NCBI GenBank assembly: GCA_015522385.1
Contig: WAMJ01000136.1
Location: 1 to 45,171 of the forward strand
DNA length: 45,171 nucleotides
Source: Candidatus Heimdallarchaeota archaeon
Lineage (GTDB): Archaea > Asgardarchaeota > Heimdallarchaeia > Heimdallarchaeales > Kariarchaeaceae
Direction: 5' to 3'
A program made the translations under genes and the position numbers. A model generated the notes under the pieces. That model made no database searches, was not told where the DNA came from, and worked only from the letters and a program-made list of their open reading frames with translations. Below are positions 32,372 through 40,929 of the stretch, piece by piece; the first letter of the stretch is position 1; each line of letters opens with the position of its first letter.

Positions 32372-33289
32372 ATGATTGTGATAACTGGTGGATCTGGATT
32401 GATAGGGACCGAATTGATTCGGTCATTATCCAATCACTATGATCTAGTCTCAATTGACACCAGAGATCCCATTGAACTAATAGAGGGGGTAGAATACCTC
32501 AGGGGAGATATATCCGATATTTCCTTACCCAATGGGACGGAGGGTGTAGTGCATCTCGCAGCTGTATCCCGAGTCATCAACGCGGAGAATGACCCATTTA
32601 ACACCTACAAGGTTAACGTCATTGGTACGACCTCGGTTATTGAGAAGATGTCGAGATTAAAACCCAAACCATGGCTCATCTACGGGAGTAGCCGTGAGGT
32701 CTATGGAGAAAATCAACAGAAACCTGTTGGGGAGGATCAAGCCTGTAATCCCATTAATCACTACGGTATATCAAAAGTAGCTGCCGAGAACATCACGAAA
32801 ATCTATGCCAGAGATGGTGGGAAGGTATTGTCTCTTAGATTCTCAAATGTATACGGCGGGATTCGTGATCACCTCGATCGGGTGGTTCCTAAGTTTATTC
32901 ACCAAGCTATTTCTGAGGAGACTATTACCATTAATGGAAAAGGTAATACTTTTGATTTCACACATGTCAAAGATACAGTTGAGGGTATTTGTCTAGCAGT
33001 CAAACACTTGAATGATAGAGATGTCCTTCCTACCTTTCATGAATCTCTGAATATTTGCACCAGAGTTGAGACCTCTTTAGAACAACTAGCCTCAATTATC
33101 ATAGAGTACACCCGTTCAAGTTCAGAGGTTGTCATCGGATACCCCAGACATTACGATGTCGGGAATTTTGTAGGAAATTACGATAGGGCCAAGAAACTCC
33201 TTGGGTATTCCCCTTCTATGGATATAACCACTGGGGTAAGAAACTATATTGATTTTCTTGAGAAAACCATGGCAGAGGTTGTATCATGA
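32372..33289 (+). CDS. NAD-dependent sugar-nucleotide epimerase/dehydratase (extended SDR)
   Basis: A 305-residue extended SDR. TGGSGLIGTELIRSL is the NAD-binding motif and VVHLAAVSRV its second motif. IYGSSREVYGE has the catalytic Ser and HYGISKVAAE the YxxxK pair. RFSNVYG and FDFTHVKDTVEG are typical of UDP-glucose 4-epimerase-like enzymes. It would epimerise or dehydrate an NDP-sugar. It is the first gene of a tight operon and its stop overlaps the glycosyltransferase ATG by 4 nt. It is more AT-rich than the downstream genes. Confidence 0.92.
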   Translation: MIVITGGSGLIGTELIRSLSNHYDLVSIDTRDPIELIEGVEYLRGDISDISLPNGTEGVVHLAAVSRVINAENDPFNTYKVNVIGTTSVIEKMSRLKPKPWLIYGSSREVYGENQQKPVGEDQACNPINHYGISKVAAENITKIYARDGGKVLSLRFSNVYGGIRDHLDRVVPKFIHQAISEETITINGKGNTFDFTHVKDTVEGICLAVKHLNDRDVLPTFHESLNICTRVETSLEQLASIIIEYTRSSSEVVIGYPRHYDVGNFVGNYDRAKKLLGYSPSMDITTGVRNYIDFLEKTMAEVVS

Positions 33290-34554
33290 AGGTACTTGTT
33301 GTTAATCACGGTTTCCCTCCTACCTTTAATGCTGGCTCTGAAATCTACACTCAGACATTAGTTGAGGGATTGTGCAAGGCTGGATTAGAGGTAAGGGTCT
33401 TTAGCAGGTTCGAAAATCCGTTCGTAAGAGATTTTGAGATATCATCTATGACAGTTCAAAACAACGGTATTTCCTACCATGTCGACCTGATCAATGTGGC
33501 AAGACAGAAAGATCGTTATGTGACAACAGAGGTGGATCGGCAATTCAGACAGATACTCACTGAATTCAGACCAAACATCGTCCACTTCAACCATCTCAAC
33601 CATCTTTCCCTTGGGTTGATCTCTGAAGCGCATAGTATTGGATCAAAAATTGTCTTCACTCTACATGACTTCTGGCTTGCCTGTCCACGTGGACAATTCC
33701 TACAAATTAATTATGGAGAAGCACATATTAATCAACTTTGCCACGGTCAAGAGGATCGAAAATGTGCAGTTCACTGCTACTCAAGATATTTCACTGGTAT
33801 TGATCACGAGAAGGATATAGAGTATTGGGAGAATTGGGTGAGGGCAAGAAGAGAAGAGATAGGGAAGTTACTTCCGAAAATTGATTTATTCATCTCCCCC
33901 TCGGAGTTTCTTGGATCTATTTTGAAGAAGGAACTTGGAATATCAAATCTGTCTATCCTTGATTACGGTTTCAACTTAGATGTTCTTGAAGGTAGGCAGA
34001 GAGATCGTGGTACTGAGATTGTCTTTGGCTATATAGGGACTCATATTCGGGCTAAGGGCATCCACCATCTAATCGAAGCATTCTCAAAAGTTAGAGGAAA
34101 TGTAAAATTACTGATATATGGTAGAGAGAGAAATGAGACAACTCCTTACCTAAAGGAACTGTCATCTGGACTAAGAATTGAATGGTTGCCAGAGTACCAG
34201 AATGAAGATATCGTGGAGAAAGTCTTCAATCACGTGGATGTAATTGTTGTCCCCTCAATCTGGTTTGAGAATTCACCTCTGGTGATTCATGAAGCTCTTC
34301 AGACCCGTACTCTGGTAATAACTGCCAATGTTGGTGGAATGTCTGAATTCATCAAAGACGGTTTGAACGGCCTTACGTTCAAGCATCGCGATATCAAGTC
34401 ACTCCGTGAGACAATGCAGAGGGTGGTAGACAACCCATCTCTCATCGCTGATCTTGGCCAGAGGGGATATCTCAACAGTCCTGATGGAAATGTCCTCTCG
34501 CAGGATATGCATATCGAGAAAATCATACACCATTACAGGAGGTTGTCACAATGA
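33286..34554 (+). CDS. GT4-family glycosyltransferase
   Basis: A 422-residue GT-B fold glycosyltransferase. The acceptor domain starts VLVVNHGFPPTFNAGSEIYT and contains VFTLHDFWLACPRG. The donor domain has FGYIGTHIRAKGIHHLIEAF and the EX7E motif ENSPLVIHE, the retaining-GT4 nucleotide-sugar site. A Cys-rich insert (about 145-165: CHGQEDRKCAVHCYSRYF) occurs in a subset of GT4 proteins. It probably uses the sugar made by the upstream epimerase. It overlaps both neighbours by 4 nt. Confidence 0.93.
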   Translation: MKVLVVNHGFPPTFNAGSEIYTQTLVEGLCKAGLEVRVFSRFENPFVRDFEISSMTVQNNGISYHVDLINVARQKDRYVTTEVDRQFRQILTEFRPNIVHFNHLNHLSLGLISEAHSIGSKIVFTLHDFWLACPRGQFLQINYGEAHINQLCHGQEDRKCAVHCYSRYFTGIDHEKDIEYWENWVRARREEIGKLLPKIDLFISPSEFLGSILKKELGISNLSILDYGFNLDVLEGRQRDRGTEIVFGYIGTHIRAKGIHHLIEAFSKVRGNVKLLIYGRERNETTPYLKELSSGLRIEWLPEYQNEDIVEKVFNHVDVIVVPSIWFENSPLVIHEALQTRTLVITANVGGMSEFIKDGLNGLTFKHRDIKSLRETMQRVVDNPSLIADLGQRGYLNSPDGNVLSQDMHIEKIIHHYRRLSQ

Positions 34555-35579
34555 ATGGACCATGGAGGATAACATTTGACACCAACCCTGATGACTGTAA
34601 TCTTCGCTGTGTTATGTGTGAGGAGTTTAGCACATACAGCAATCTTAAGCAACTCCGGGTGTCTAAAGGAAACACTCCAAAACGAAGGAGGATGGATATA
34701 TCTGTAATAGAAAGTGTTTTACAAGAGGTGACTGAGAATTATGACAACCTTGTGGAGATTATCCCTTCAACCATGGGTGAGCCCCTCCTCTACAAGAATT
34801 TTAATGACATCATCAAGATGTGCAAACGTTTCAATGTCAAACTTAATCTGACGACAAATGGTACTTTTCCTCGGATGAGTGCTAAGGAATGGGCAGAGAT
34901 ACTTGTCCCCGTGTTAAGTGATGTAAAGATATCGTGGAATGGATTCACCAAGGAGACGCAGGAGAAGGTGATGGTAAACTCGAACTATGACAAACGGCTG
35001 GATTCTTTGAAGCAATTCATTGCCTACAGGGATGAGTATGCAAAAACTGGAGATTATGCTTCTGTTACTCTGCAACTGACCTTCATGGAAATGAACTATC
35101 GTGAATTCCCCGATCTTGTAAAGATGGCCATCGATCTTGGAGTAGATAGGGTCAAAGGTCATCACCTATGGGCTCATTTTGACGAGATAAAGGAGCAGTC
35201 AATGAGAAGAAACACTGATGCAATAAGACGATGGAATGAAACCGTCCAAGAAGTCTACAGGGTCGTTGAGGCTAATCCTCGTCAGGATGGTTCGAAGATC
35301 AGGCTTGATAATTTCTACGAACTGGACGATAACGCTCCTGAGCGATTACTGGAGAATTCGGTGTGCCCATTCCTCGGGAAGGAAGCTTGGGTTGCGTGGG
35401 ATGGTCGTTTCAACCCCTGTTGCGCTCCTGACGAAGACAGGAAGACCCTTGGTTACTTTGGTAATCTTAGCTCTGATGGGTTCACAAAAATCTGGGAAGG
35501 AGAGGAGTACCGTTATCTTGTGGAGAACTACAATGACAACCCGTTGTGCAGGAGCTGTAATATGAGGAGGGAATCATGA
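34551..35579 (+). CDS. Radical SAM protein with SPASM domain
   Basis: A 342-residue radical SAM enzyme. CNLRCVMC (Cys16, Cys20, Cys23) is the CX3CX2C cluster motif that cleaves SAM; IIPSTMGEPLL is the GGEP-equivalent. The C-terminal SPASM-type segment has CPF, CC in FNPCCAPDED, GNL and CRSC, enough for an auxiliary Fe-S cluster. SPASM proteins modify peptides, proteins or sugars. The target here is unknown; the repeat protein encoded next (4-nt overlap) and the sugar product are both candidates. Confidence 0.92.
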   Translation: MNGPWRITFDTNPDDCNLRCVMCEEFSTYSNLKQLRVSKGNTPKRRRMDISVIESVLQEVTENYDNLVEIIPSTMGEPLLYKNFNDIIKMCKRFNVKLNLTTNGTFPRMSAKEWAEILVPVLSDVKISWNGFTKETQEKVMVNSNYDKRLDSLKQFIAYRDEYAKTGDYASVTLQLTFMEMNYREFPDLVKMAIDLGVDRVKGHHLWAHFDEIKEQSMRRNTDAIRRWNETVQEVYRVVEANPRQDGSKIRLDNFYELDDNAPERLLENSVCPFLGKEAWVAWDGRFNPCCAPDEDRKTLGYFGNLSSDGFTKIWEGEEYRYLVENYNDNPLCRSCNMRRES

Positions 35580-36280
35580 TGGATTGGAAGAAATCGTATG
35601 TATCCCCAGATGGAAGATACCACCTTGCCCACGGGAAACGTATGTACCCCCATGAATTTACACAGGTACTGAAGTTCCATGCTCCTGGGTACGCACCTGT
35701 CCAAGATTCAACGGGTTGGTACCACATCAAATCTAACGGTGACGCGATATACACCAAAAGGTACGATAGGACATTTGGCTACTATCAGGAGAGGGCTGCA
35801 GTGGTAGATAACGGGCGATGGTACCATATAACCACGGATGGGAAACCACTCTACTTCCGTCAATTCGACTGGGTTGGAAACTACCAATACGGTGCCTGCA
35901 CAGTTAGGGAAGGTGGTCGTTACTTCCACATAGATCTCGGTGGTGAAGATCTATACAATGAACGATATCTCTATGCTGGTGACTTCAAGGACGAATTCGC
36001 AGTTGTGAGAACTCCGCGAGGTTGCTCGCACATTAACCAATTGGGTGAGTTCCTTCACTCGAAATTCTATGAAGAGCTTGATGTATTCCACAAAGGGTTT
36101 GCCCGGGCCAAGGATAAACGTGGATGGTTTCATGTCACAATAGCAGGAGGAGAAGCTTATAGCAGGAGATTCATAAGTATTGAGCCGTTCTACAACGGCT
36201 TTGCCTATGCAATTGATGAGGATGGAGTCCGGTGTATCGTGGACGAGGACGGTACCACAGTTCACATCATTGGAGAGTGA
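35576..36280 (+). CDS. WG-like repeat protein, seven 34-residue repeats
   Basis: A 234-residue protein built wholly of WG/KWG-type repeats. Histidines at residues 16, 50, 84, 118, 152 and 186 recur exactly every 34 residues in the context [YFS]H[LIV], with Cys220 in the seventh position. Each repeat also has a G-x-x-x-Y/F element some ten residues later. No signal peptide or TM helix. WG repeats usually mediate binding and probably form a closed or curved beta structure. It is coupled by ATGA to the radical SAM gene and lies 4 nt before the carbamoyltransferase. It could be a scaffold or a substrate. Confidence 0.88.
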   Translation: MMDWKKSYVSPDGRYHLAHGKRMYPHEFTQVLKFHAPGYAPVQDSTGWYHIKSNGDAIYTKRYDRTFGYYQERAAVVDNGRWYHITTDGKPLYFRQFDWVGNYQYGACTVREGGRYFHIDLGGEDLYNERYLYAGDFKDEFAVVRTPRGCSHINQLGEFLHSKFYEELDVFHKGFARAKDKRGWFHVTIAGGEAYSRRFISIEPFYNGFAYAIDEDGVRCIVDEDGTTVHIIGE

Positions 36281-36284
36281 GTTG

Positions 36285-37928
36285 ATGGAAGTAGTCGGAA
36301 TATTCGGACAGACCAACAGATGGACCCACGACCATTCCATTGCCTACTCCAACAACGGGGAGATCTCCAAATACGTTCAACTGGAGAGAATCACCCGCAG
36401 GAAGTACGACAATGGTCTACCAAATTATCTCTCGGAAATTAGACAAGACTTTAACCTATCTAATCCCGAGGTACGTCTTGCTCTGGTCAATACCTTTGCT
36501 CTTGACAACAAGTTCTTCAGGGTCTCAAGCAACGACTTCAAGAGTACGGACGGTGCAGTCAGGTTTCTCCATGAGGGAACGAGTACTCCACAGGTTGTGG
36601 ATGTTTCAGGATCATTATTCGGTGAGGAGAGAACAGCTACAATTGTCCCCCACGAGCTTGCCCACATCTTCTCATCCGTCCCGTTCTACTCCATGTTCAA
36701 AGACAACTCTCTCCTTGTCCACATAGATGGTGCTGCATCGGTATCAAACTCCAGTGTATGGCACTACAAATCTGGAGAAATCCACCTAATCCACTTTGGG
36801 AAAGAGCTCCATTCGACCCTGATGTCATTCTCGTACAACGATCTTGCACGGCACTTCCTTGAGATACCGAGGGACAAGTACCTGTCCATGCCGGGAAAAC
36901 TCATGGGATATTCATCATATGGACGATACCACCCGAAAATGATTGACTGGTTAAGAGCTAATGAAATGTTCTGGTCATTCGAGAAGTACCCACTTGAGAA
37001 GATCAAAAGTTCTGCATTTCGCACTTTCGGATATGAGGTCTCCCTCGACCAGAGGTCCCAATTCGCCATGGACATAGCTTACGGTTTCCAGAAGAACTTT
37101 GAGGACAAGCTCCTTGAATACATCAACCGATACAGAATGCAAACTGGTGCAGAATACCTCTATTACTCTGGTGGCGCTGCACTTAACATCAAGTTCAACT
37201 CGAAACTCCTCCAGTCGGGGATGTTCAAAAATGTCTACATCCCCCCTCCCGCAGGAGATTCAGGACTCTCACTGGGAGCGGTGAGTTACATCAACTTCCT
37301 AGAGGGAGTAAACACCAAGAAGTCATCAGTCTATCTCAACAACCATGGGATACCCGAGTGGCAGTACGATCTGGAATTCTCAGTTGACGAGGTCTGTAGG
37401 CTTCTAAGTGAGGGAAAGGTCATCGGAGTCAGAACTGGCTACGCGGAAGCTGGTCCCAGAGCCCTCGGTCACAGGTCGATACTCGCTATACCTGAGAAGA
37501 AGATGTTCCAGAAGGTAAGTATCGACCTCAAAAGACGTGAGTGGTACCGACCGCTCGCTCCAATTGTGCTTGAGCAAAATGTCTCGGAGATATTCGAGGA
37601 TGAGGTGGTGGGTGAATTCGCTAAGTATATGCTCCAGGAATTTAAGGTAAAAGAGAGGTACATAGAACGAATACCTGCGGTTGTTCACGTCGACAACACC
37701 AGCCGACCTCAGGTGGTAGATTCAAAGGATCCTGATCTCGGGTTGATCTCGGAGATACTGACCATAATGGACGAGACCTACGGGTACCCCTGCCTCATCA
37801 ACACGTCATTCAATGTGGCAGGTGAGCCCATTGTCCACACGGCGGAGGATGCAATGAAATCGGCCAAGCTGATGGGTTTGGACGGTCTAGTCATCGACAA
37901 TACATTCCTTAGAAAGGGAGATTGGTGA
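36285..37928 (+). CDS. NodU/CmcH-family carbamoyltransferase
   Basis: A 547-residue carbamoyltransferase with an N-terminal Kae1-like ASKHA domain (metal motif HELAH at about 126-130; GGAALNIKFNS) and a C-terminal domain with RTGYAEAGPRALGHRSIL and EWYRPLAPIVL, then INTSFNVAGEP. Such enzymes move a carbamoyl group from carbamoyl phosphate via carbamoyl-AMP to a sugar or antibiotic hydroxyl. I chose the ATG at 36285 with GGAG upstream; the frame extends into the repeat gene to 36180 but that part is not family-like. The likely acceptor is the sugar handled by this operon. Confidence 0.93.
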   Translation: MEVVGIFGQTNRWTHDHSIAYSNNGEISKYVQLERITRRKYDNGLPNYLSEIRQDFNLSNPEVRLALVNTFALDNKFFRVSSNDFKSTDGAVRFLHEGTSTPQVVDVSGSLFGEERTATIVPHELAHIFSSVPFYSMFKDNSLLVHIDGAASVSNSSVWHYKSGEIHLIHFGKELHSTLMSFSYNDLARHFLEIPRDKYLSMPGKLMGYSSYGRYHPKMIDWLRANEMFWSFEKYPLEKIKSSAFRTFGYEVSLDQRSQFAMDIAYGFQKNFEDKLLEYINRYRMQTGAEYLYYSGGAALNIKFNSKLLQSGMFKNVYIPPPAGDSGLSLGAVSYINFLEGVNTKKSSVYLNNHGIPEWQYDLEFSVDEVCRLLSEGKVIGVRTGYAEAGPRALGHRSILAIPEKKMFQKVSIDLKRREWYRPLAPIVLEQNVSEIFEDEVVGEFAKYMLQEFKVKERYIERIPAVVHVDNTSRPQVVDSKDPDLGLISEILTIMDETYGYPCLINTSFNVAGEPIVHTAEDAMKSAKLMGLDGLVIDNTFLRKGDW

Positions 37929-37968
37929 AGTTAAGAATGTATGGTGGGAAAATTGGAGGAAGACATCC

Positions 37969-39324
37969 ATGGACAGAATAAAGAAGATTGAAGATATACT
38001 TCATCGTGTCACTTCCTTAGCCAAAGAAGACGACGAGATTACCGCCCTGTTGATCTATGGCACCCGAGCTGATGACAGTCACGACCTCCTGTCAGACCTT
38101 GACCTCATGGTCGTCACCAAGAACAGGGGACGTTTGGTCAAACATTTGGAAGACCACAATGATTATTCCATCGAGTACGAGGACAGGATTGTTCTATTCT
38201 ACATCCTCGATAATTTCACCCTCAAGGTAGACGTCACCATAGCGGAGGATATCACAAAATTGGAGACTCTTCAGGGAGGAGGCTCATTTAGATTTCTGGT
38301 CAACAAGACAAACCTCTCCATTCCCGAGGCCGAGGTAAGCATCGAAGAGCGCATCAAATACCATATCAACCGAACAGTTGAGAGCTTTTACAGCATGACC
38401 ATCGCAAATCAGAGCTCTGATAAGTACCGTTTCATGTTCTACCAGTTCCTCGTACTCCAGCATCTATACACTATAGAGTACCATCTCGCGGGATATGAGG
38501 AATTCAGCTATCTCCCTAAACAACTCCTGAGAAAGATTCCCCAAGATCTACAGCGGAAATACAAGAAAGATTTCGACCCCAACTCAGATCTAGTAAATGG
38601 TGTCCTTAGACGAGAGCAACTCCTCACTTGGATACTAGATGCCCTTCGAAGGGTGAGGAAGAAGTACCCAAATCTAGAGAATGGTACTCCTACTTTCCTC
38701 TCCAAGTTCCATAAACAGAACCTTGTCTGGAACCTCAGGGACATATCAACAGTCAATCCATCGGTCGTTAAATCGGGTGTGATCTACAGATCCTCCACTC
38801 CTGGAACCAATATCCATCCCTCTTCATCCAAGGTATTTTCCCATATTCGGACAGTTGTCGATCTCCGGTACAGGGAGGAAACGGAAGCATTCCCCTATGA
38901 GCTCCCTGATGTTTCTTATCACAATGTCCCAGTCGGCGAGAAACATGTCAAACCGCACGGGATGGTCTACACCGAGATCGGGGTGGATCCATTCTTCTAC
39001 GAGTACTTCCCTAGGCACTATGGAGATGAGATATCAGAGGTTATGCGACTGATTATCAGGGAGGAGAAACCCATCATGATTCACTGCCATGCAGGGAAAG
39101 ATCGGACAGGTATGATTGTTGCTATGTTGCAGAAACTAGCAGGAATGCCAGATGAAGACATTATTCGAGATTATGTCTCTTCACGGTATGACACTAGGGA
39201 GAGAAAGATACGGATCACTCTTAAAGTGATTGAGGAGGCTGGGGGTATTTGGCAGTTCTTGAGAAATACTGGTCTTGAGTATGACGAAACATCTGCTCTT
39301 CTATCACTTCTTTCCTTAGAGTGA
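37969..39324 (+). CDS. Nucleotidyltransferase-tyrosine phosphatase fusion
   Basis: A 451-residue two-enzyme protein. Residues about 1-120 are a polymerase-beta-type nucleotidyltransferase: LLIYGTRADDSHDLLSDLDL has the GT/GS loop and DxD acids. Residues about 120-245 are helical. Residues about 250-451 are a PF13350-type phosphatase: WNLRDIST and IYRSS at the start, P-loop HCHAGKDRTG with Cys373 and Arg379. It may add and remove a nucleotidyl or phosphate group on a shared target. It follows the carbamoyltransferase by 40 nt. The last 104 nt overlap the convergent HEPN gene. Confidence 0.88.
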   Translation: MDRIKKIEDILHRVTSLAKEDDEITALLIYGTRADDSHDLLSDLDLMVVTKNRGRLVKHLEDHNDYSIEYEDRIVLFYILDNFTLKVDVTIAEDITKLETLQGGGSFRFLVNKTNLSIPEAEVSIEERIKYHINRTVESFYSMTIANQSSDKYRFMFYQFLVLQHLYTIEYHLAGYEEFSYLPKQLLRKIPQDLQRKYKKDFDPNSDLVNGVLRREQLLTWILDALRRVRKKYPNLENGTPTFLSKFHKQNLVWNLRDISTVNPSVVKSGVIYRSSTPGTNIHPSSSKVFSHIRTVVDLRYREETEAFPYELPDVSYHNVPVGEKHVKPHGMVYTEIGVDPFFYEYFPRHYGDEISEVMRLIIREEKPIMIHCHAGKDRTGMIVAMLQKLAGMPDEDIIRDYVSSRYDTRERKIRITLKVIEEAGGIWQFLRNTGLEYDETSALLSLLSLE

Positions 39325-40789
39325 AAAATTCATGAAGCTCTGGTGCAGATATAGGGTTCTTTTGTCTCCACTCGTATAAATGAATTGTTTTCCCTAATCC
39401 ATACACACTGTACCCAAGTTGCAGTACTAGCGCAGTAGGCAATCGCATTGCCAAAAAGATTTCCTCAGATTTGATACTTTCTATCAACTTAACAATTATT
39501 TGGGCATAGGCTTGGATCTCATTTTTGTCATTTATGACCAGTCCTTTATTGAAACAACTGATGATTTGATGATTTGGGAATCTATCGCATGCGGCTTTAA
39601 TCATTTTCTTTTTTGGTTTTAGTATAATCATCGTACCCGAGTCACCTTCCTGTATGACTTCTTTGTCAAATGTGATACTCTCTCCAGAACTATCGATAGA
39701 GAATTTTTTCTGTATTCTATAATAAACAAATTTGTAGTTTTTACTTCCGTCATTATCATCAATATTTCTAATCTCTAGGGTAGTGTAGATGGGCAATTTA
39801 ACATACCTTAAAAGCCAACCGATCTCAAATACAAGAGCTTGTGGAGATTTACTATACAACGATATTAAGCGAAACTCTCCCTCTTTTTTTTTCGTTGAAT
39901 TTGATTTATCCTTAAAACCCAACTTCTTCTGAAGTATACATATTTCTTTAATCAGCACTCTCGATACCTCTTCTAACAGTGTTTTGTCAGGTAGAACCCT
40001 ATTTTCTGATGATCTTATACTACTATTGTGAAAGTAATTCTCGATATTAATTGTGTAGTCTGTTTTTAGCAATAACCCGCCATATGCACTCAGTCCAAGA
40101 CTGAATGAATTTTCAGGAGGTTCTTCACTTCCGAAATTCTTAGCTATGATCTTTTTTATACTTTCATCGAATATACTATGTGGAATATTATTCGAGATGT
40201 GTTCGTATTTCTGAACAATCAGTGGTATCTGGTTCGAATATTGATAGAGCTCATTCCAATCAGATCTAAGTTTTTGTATGAATGACTTTCTATCTTCTCC
40301 AACAATTCGAAGTATAAGAAGATTAATAATTTTTTTCAAGTTGCTTGATAAATACTCTGGGTTCAGGTCTGATGTGGTATTTGCTGTCTCATTCTCAATA
40401 CCGTAATTGAATTCATGAACTAATTTATTTCGTAAATCGAAAACAGTATTCAAACTCTCGTATACCTTCTGTATCCACCACTCTTTTTCATAACCTAGTA
40501 ATATTGCTCCCAAGGAGTTGAATTGCCTACTATTTTGTTTTCTGCTCTCCCTTAGGATTAGTTCAATTATGCAAAAATACCTGATGAAATTGAGTTTCTG
40601 GCACGTCTCTTCTAACTGTTTATTACAATGTTCCTTTTCATCAGATATCGATTTATAGATTGCTAATGCATGACGTACTCTCTGATCTTCAATGTTAATT
40701 TCAATTTTTTCTTTATTATAGTTCTCCCATCCAACTTTCATAATTAATTCACGATATATTTCGTTAATCTCCTCATCCTTAATGGTCAT
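39221..40789 (-). CDS. HEPN plus SAVED-like protein
   Basis: A 522-residue AT-rich gene. Residues about 40-165 are helical with the HEPN ribonuclease motif RNKLVH (Arg120, His125). Residues about 305-345 (LISLYSKSPQALVFEIGWLL) and 440-475 (IFLAMRLPTALVLQLGY, then IHLYEW) look like the two CARF-like halves of a SAVED domain, the cyclic-nucleotide sensor of CBASS effectors. I infer a nucleotide-activated RNase. The last 34 codons are antisense to the phosphatase gene, so the C-terminus may be an acquired read-through. Domain calls are by motif only. Confidence 0.65.
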   Translation of the reverse strand: MTIKDEEINEIYRELIMKVGWENYNKEKIEINIEDQRVRHALAIYKSISDEKEHCNKQLEETCQKLNFIRYFCIIELILRESRKQNSRQFNSLGAILLGYEKEWWIQKVYESLNTVFDLRNKLVHEFNYGIENETANTTSDLNPEYLSSNLKKIINLLILRIVGEDRKSFIQKLRSDWNELYQYSNQIPLIVQKYEHISNNIPHSIFDESIKKIIAKNFGSEEPPENSFSLGLSAYGGLLLKTDYTINIENYFHNSSIRSSENRVLPDKTLLEEVSRVLIKEICILQKKLGFKDKSNSTKKKEGEFRLISLYSKSPQALVFEIGWLLRYVKLPIYTTLEIRNIDDNDGSKNYKFVYYRIQKKFSIDSSGESITFDKEVIQEGDSGTMIILKPKKKMIKAACDRFPNHQIISCFNKGLVINDKNEIQAYAQIIVKLIESIKSEEIFLAMRLPTALVLQLGYSVYGLGKTIHLYEWRQKNPISAPELHEFFTLRKEVIEEQMFRHTQDQYFSRTAKYPQPPQSL

Positions 40790-40799
40790 ACACCATTTT

Positions 40800-40825
40800 A
40801 GAAATTTCAGGTTAAGAAAATTTCT
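40800..40825. promoter_or_regulatory. Inverted repeat upstream of the HEPN/SAVED-like gene
   Basis: AGAAATTT and AAATTTCT are separated by 10 nt and lie 11-36 nt upstream of the ATG, over the expected promoter. Candidate operator; the AT-rich context lowers its weight. Confidence 0.4.
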
Positions 40826-40844
40826 AGCAACGAGTAAATTCTAT

Positions 40845-40856
40845 TACCTTAAGGTA
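40845..40856. promoter_or_regulatory. Perfect 12-bp palindrome TACCTTAAGGTA
   Basis: It lies between the divergent HEPN/SAVED-like and LAGLIDADG genes, 56 nt from the first and about 74 nt from the second. It could be a regulator site for either. Confidence 0.35.
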
Positions 40857-40929
40857 TAACTGATTTTACCGTCACAATCCAATAGACTGCTCTCAGGATA
40901 TTTATGTACAAGATGTGTGGAGATAGGTT

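Noticed and set aside
36180..36284. N-terminal extension of the carbamoyltransferase
   Set aside because: Overlaps the repeat protein gene by 100 nt and lacks family features; ATG 36285 has a ribosome-binding site.
37969..38330. Calling the nucleotidyltransferase domain a CD-NTase (CBASS synthase)
   Set aside because: It is short and has the aminoglycoside/minimal-NTase type GTR...SDLDL motif; the CD-NTase helical core and GSY motif are not seen.
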